Shown here in pieces: positions 61,893 to 64,000 of a DNA stretch of 64,000 nt. The position numbers and the translations under genes were made by a program. The DNA comes from Bog-473 sp963783245 (GTDB lineage: Bacteria > Actinomycetota > Acidimicrobiia > Acidimicrobiales > RAAP-2), in NCBI GenBank assembly GCA_963783245.1, contig CAWAMS010000001.1:62001-126000 (forward strand), written 5' to 3'. The number at the start of each line of letters is the position of its first letter. Position 1 is the first letter of the stretch. The notes under the pieces were generated by a model. That model ran no database searches. It was not told where the DNA came from and saw only the letters and a list, made by a program, of their open reading frames with translations.

Positions 61893-62282
61893 ATGGATGA
61901 ACCAGGCAGCGGTTGGACCATTTTCGCGGGGATCGCACTACTGGTCGCCGGCATCATGCGGATCTTCGATTCGATATGGGCATTCAGGTACCACGGTGTG
62001 CTTCCGTCCAACTTCGAGGCTGCGATCTTCGGTCACACCCTCAAGACCTATGGGTGGGTCTACCTCGTCGTCGGCATTATTTTGATCCTCGCCGGATTCG
62101 GTGTGATGGCACATTCACAGGTCTCACGCTGGATCGGCATCTTTGCCGCTGCCGTGCTCGGTATCACGGCCATCTGGTGGATGCCCTTCTACCCGATCTG
62201 GGCCCTGACGTATATCGGGATCTGCTTCTTCGTGATCTATGCATTGGCCGCCTACGGCGCCCGTGAGCCTGTGACAACCTGA
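61893..62282 (+). CDS. Four-TM membrane protein, DUF7144-like
   Basis: A 129-residue protein with ATG 61893 after GGGGAGGG. Four TM helices: 'WTIFAGIALLVAGIMRIFDSIWAF', 'TYGWVYLVVGIILILAGFGVM', 'RWIGIFAAAVLGITAIWWM' and 'IWALTYIGICFFVIYALAAYG'. This is the usual pattern of a common small actinobacterial membrane family; function unknown. Confidence 0.75.
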   Translation: MDEPGSGWTIFAGIALLVAGIMRIFDSIWAFRYHGVLPSNFEAAIFGHTLKTYGWVYLVVGIILILAGFGVMAHSQVSRWIGIFAAAVLGITAIWWMPFYPIWALTYIGICFFVIYALAAYGAREPVTT

Positions 62283-62340
62283 AACCGGGGCGAGGTGGGT
62301 TGAGAGGCCCCTGACCGAGCGCGTTCCGTGCGTCAGGATG

Positions 62341-63048
62341 TCACCACGGCTGGAGCCTGCCGAGGCGGCTGACGCCGAGGAGGATGGCGAAAGCGACGGC
62401 CAACTGAACGATGGCCAGCACCATCGCTTGCCCGTGAGAGCCGAAGAAGACTGCGTTGTAGAGGGCGATCGGCATCGTCGTGGCCATCGGCACGGCCCCG
62501 CCGACGATCATGGTCGCCCCGAAGTCACCCAGCGCACGGCCGAATGCCATCGCGACGCCAGCCGCTATGCCGCGCCGTGCCAGCGGCAATGTCACCAGGA
62601 GGGCGATTCGCCATCTCGACAGCCCCATGGCCCGCGCGGCCTGCTCGAAACGCGGATCGACAACCGAGATCGCTGTTCGAGAGAAGCGAAGGCAGTAGGG
62701 GAACGATTCGATGATCTGCGCGATGACGATACCGGTGAAGGTGAAGGTGAGGGGATGGCCGAAGAGCCGGACCTCCGCGTTGCGTATGGGCCCCGGCCCG
62801 CCCATTCGCGTGAGCAGGTACAAGCCGACGACGGTGGGCGGGAGCGCTATCGGCAGGCTGCACACCGTCTCGATCGCGTCACGCCCGGGGAAGCGACCTT
62901 TGGCCAGGATGTACGCGAGGGCAATGCCGAAGACGGCCACGACGATCGTCGCCTCGACGGCGGCGCGAAGAGAGATCGACAAGGGACTCCAGATCCAAGG
63001 CGGAATGCCGAGGCTGTTCAGCCATGAATGTGGGACCAGGGCGGTCAT
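62341..63048 (-). CDS. modB: Molybdate-type ABC transporter permease
   Basis: A 235-residue permease. 'SLRAAVEATIVVAVFGIALAYILAKGRFPGRDAIETVCSLPIALPPTVVGLYLL' and the EAA loop 'QAARAMGLSRWRIALLVTLPLARRGIAAGVAMAFGRALGDFGATMIVGG' are close to ModB/TupB. It overlaps the ATPase by 4 bases. A substrate-binding protein is not seen in the window, so molybdate versus tungstate or sulfate cannot be decided. Confidence 0.85.
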   Translation of the reverse strand: MTALVPHSWLNSLGIPPWIWSPLSISLRAAVEATIVVAVFGIALAYILAKGRFPGRDAIETVCSLPIALPPTVVGLYLLTRMGGPGPIRNAEVRLFGHPLTFTFTGIVIAQIIESFPYCLRFSRTAISVVDPRFEQAARAMGLSRWRIALLVTLPLARRGIAAGVAMAFGRALGDFGATMIVGGAVPMATTMPIALYNAVFFGSHGQAMVLAIVQLAVAFAILLGVSRLGRLQPW

Positions 63049-63764
63049 GCTGACTCCGCGCTCTCCCCTGCCCCTCCCTGAGGCTCGGAGCGACCGGGTC
63101 GCTCGACGATGCGCCGCCCGGTCACCCTCCCGTTGTTGTACGCAATGACCACGTCACCGAGCACCTCTGCTTCGTCGGCGTCGTGGGTCACGAGCACAGC
63201 GGGGATACCGGACGAGATGATCACGTCCCGGATCAGCGTCCTCAACTCGCGGCGCACCTCGAGGTCGAGCGCGGAGAGCGGCTCGTCGAGAAGCATCAAC
63301 GCCGGATCTCCGGCGAGTGCGCGCGCAAGTGCCACGCGCTGGCGCTGACCGCCCGAAAGCGTGCCGGGACGCCGGTCGGCAAAGTCCACGGCGCCGACGC
63401 GCTCGAGCCAAGAGCGGGCGATCGCACGACGGGCCCGCCGCCCGCTTTCTTGTCGGACGGCGAGCGCGACGTTGTCGAGGACGGATCGGTGCGGCAGGAG
63501 CAGGCCATCCTGAAAGACCATTCCGATACGACGCTGTTGGGTCGAGACATAGATCCGGCGGGAACAGTCGGTGACGACACGGCCATCGATCACTACCGTT
63601 CCGCTATCCGGCCGGAGGAGGCCCGCGATGAGGGAGAGGGTCAACGACTTCCCCGCTCCGGAGGGGCCGAACAGTACCGATATCCCCGATTCCACGGTAA
63701 ACGCCACATCGAGGTCGAACTCCCCGATGTGTCGGGTGACGGCGACGTCGAGCGCGTCGGTCAT
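63045..63764 (-). CDS. modC: Molybdate-type ABC transporter ATP-binding protein
   Basis: A 239-residue ABC ATPase. Walker A GPSGAGKS, 'QQRRIGMVFQDGLLLPHRSVLDNVALA', signature LSGGQRQR, Walker B 'LMLLDEPLSALD' and switch 'VTHDADEAEVLGD'. It lacks the C-terminal MOP domain of classical ModC. It sits between two permease genes and overlaps both by 3-4 bases. Confidence 0.85.
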   Translation of the reverse strand: MTDALDVAVTRHIGEFDLDVAFTVESGISVLFGPSGAGKSLTLSLIAGLLRPDSGTVVIDGRVVTDCSRRIYVSTQQRRIGMVFQDGLLLPHRSVLDNVALAVRQESGRRARRAIARSWLERVGAVDFADRRPGTLSGGQRQRVALARALAGDPALMLLDEPLSALDLEVRRELRTLIRDVIISSGIPAVLVTHDADEAEVLGDVVIAYNNGRVTGRRIVERPGRSEPQGGAGESAESA

Positions 63765-64000
63765 GGCCGGCTCCGGCCGAGCAGACCGACGCCGGTCATG
63801 GCGGAGATTGACATCAGGACCAGGATCAGGATCATCGTGTTGCGTTCCGGCGTGGTGAACGAGTCAAGGATCGCGAGCGACATGGTGCGCGTCTTGCCAT
63901 CGATGTCCCCGCCGACCATGAGGGTGGCGCCGTATTCCCCAAGGGCCCGCGCGGCGCCGATCGTGAGCCCGGCGGCGATGCCCCGCCGGGCGAGCGGGAG
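63761..64000 (-). CDS. Second molybdate-type ABC permease, C-terminal part (cut by right edge)
   Basis: The last 79 codons of a permease in the minus direction, upstream of modC. 'LPLARRGIAAGLTIGAARALGEYGATLMVGG' is the EAA loop and following helix, then 'ILDSFTTPERNTMILILVLMSISAMTGVGLLG' is the last TM. It is related to but clearly different from the 62341-63048 permease. Its stop overlaps the modC ATG (ATGA). Confidence 0.85.
   Translation of the reverse strand, partial: LPLARRGIAAGLTIGAARALGEYGATLMVGGDIDGKTRTMSLAILDSFTTPERNTMILILVLMSISAMTGVGLLGRSRP

Noticed and set aside
62287..62311. GGGGC/GCCCC inverted repeat as a terminator between convergent genes
   Set aside because: Five-base arms with a 15-base loop and no U-tract; expected by chance at this GC.
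62338..63027. 229-codon plus-strand frame over modB
   Set aside because: Charged low-complexity shadow of a permease gene on the minus strand.

Overview
The window is high-GC actinobacterial chromosome. Pointers are CarD, a SigR/RsrA redox pair of the mycothiol type, the F420-associated zinc metalloprotease family, a Zur-type regulator with a zinc ABC transporter, very frequent GTG starts and many 4-base start/stop overlaps. The secreted proteins built from 'GYWLVASDGG' and 'PVRxxDTR' repeats, and the MurD2/MurL route to D-Glu, suggest an Acidimicrobiia-like lineage; that placement is inference. No phage, integrase, CRISPR array or rRNA is seen.

Layout. 1-1317: 3' end of a membrane glycosyltransferase-like gene. 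1371-1446: tRNA-Thr(CGT). 1.6-2.9 kb: a DinB/maleylpyruvate-isomerase-like protein and a CADD-like protein with the residues expected of a self-sacrificing pABA synthase. 2.9-6.5 kb (minus): pgeF-murL-murD2, a peptidoglycan precursor operon. 6.7-9.6 kb: a secreted repeat protein. 9.6-12.7 kb (minus): znuA-znuC-znuB-zur with a palindromic Zur-box-like operator. 12.9-14.5 kb: a second secreted repeat protein. 14.5-16.3 kb (minus): an RHH protein coupled to a frameshifted N4-cytosine-type DNA methyltransferase. 16.4-18.8 kb: sigR, rsrA and a metalloprotease.

18.8-43.4 kb is mostly a housekeeping superoperon on the plus strand: tilS-hpt fusion, folE, MarR and GT39, folP, a dead phosphatase-like protein, folB, an AAA ATPase, folK, a DUF2520 protein, panC, panD, nadB, nadC, coaX and lysS. 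After a small secreted protein and an antisense polyprenyl synthase come clpC, radA, disA, carD, ispD, ispF, rlmB and tRNA-Thr(TGT, minus). Together these supply folate, pantothenate/CoA, NAD and isoprenoid precursors, and tRNA, rRNA and genome maintenance.

43.5-53.0 kb is a different kind of region: a decayed copper P-type ATPase, a broken ECF sigma gene, two paralogous polytopic membrane proteins with different exported C-terminal domains (Sco-like; Met-rich plus a soluble domain), a BNR-like exported protein, a zf-HC2 anti-sigma protein, a DUF929 thioredoxin-like protein, VKOR and a Fur fragment. I read it as a copper/thiol-redox envelope island. Many one-base frameshifts fall here, and others fall in housekeeping genes elsewhere, so assembly error and true decay both need to be considered. 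53.0-59.5 kb: DUF2254 and kdpFABC with an OB-fold gene. 59.7-64.0 kb: small membrane genes, a GNAT, a Sap-like protein, a SulP remnant and a molybdate-type ABC transporter with two different permeases, the second cut by the right edge.
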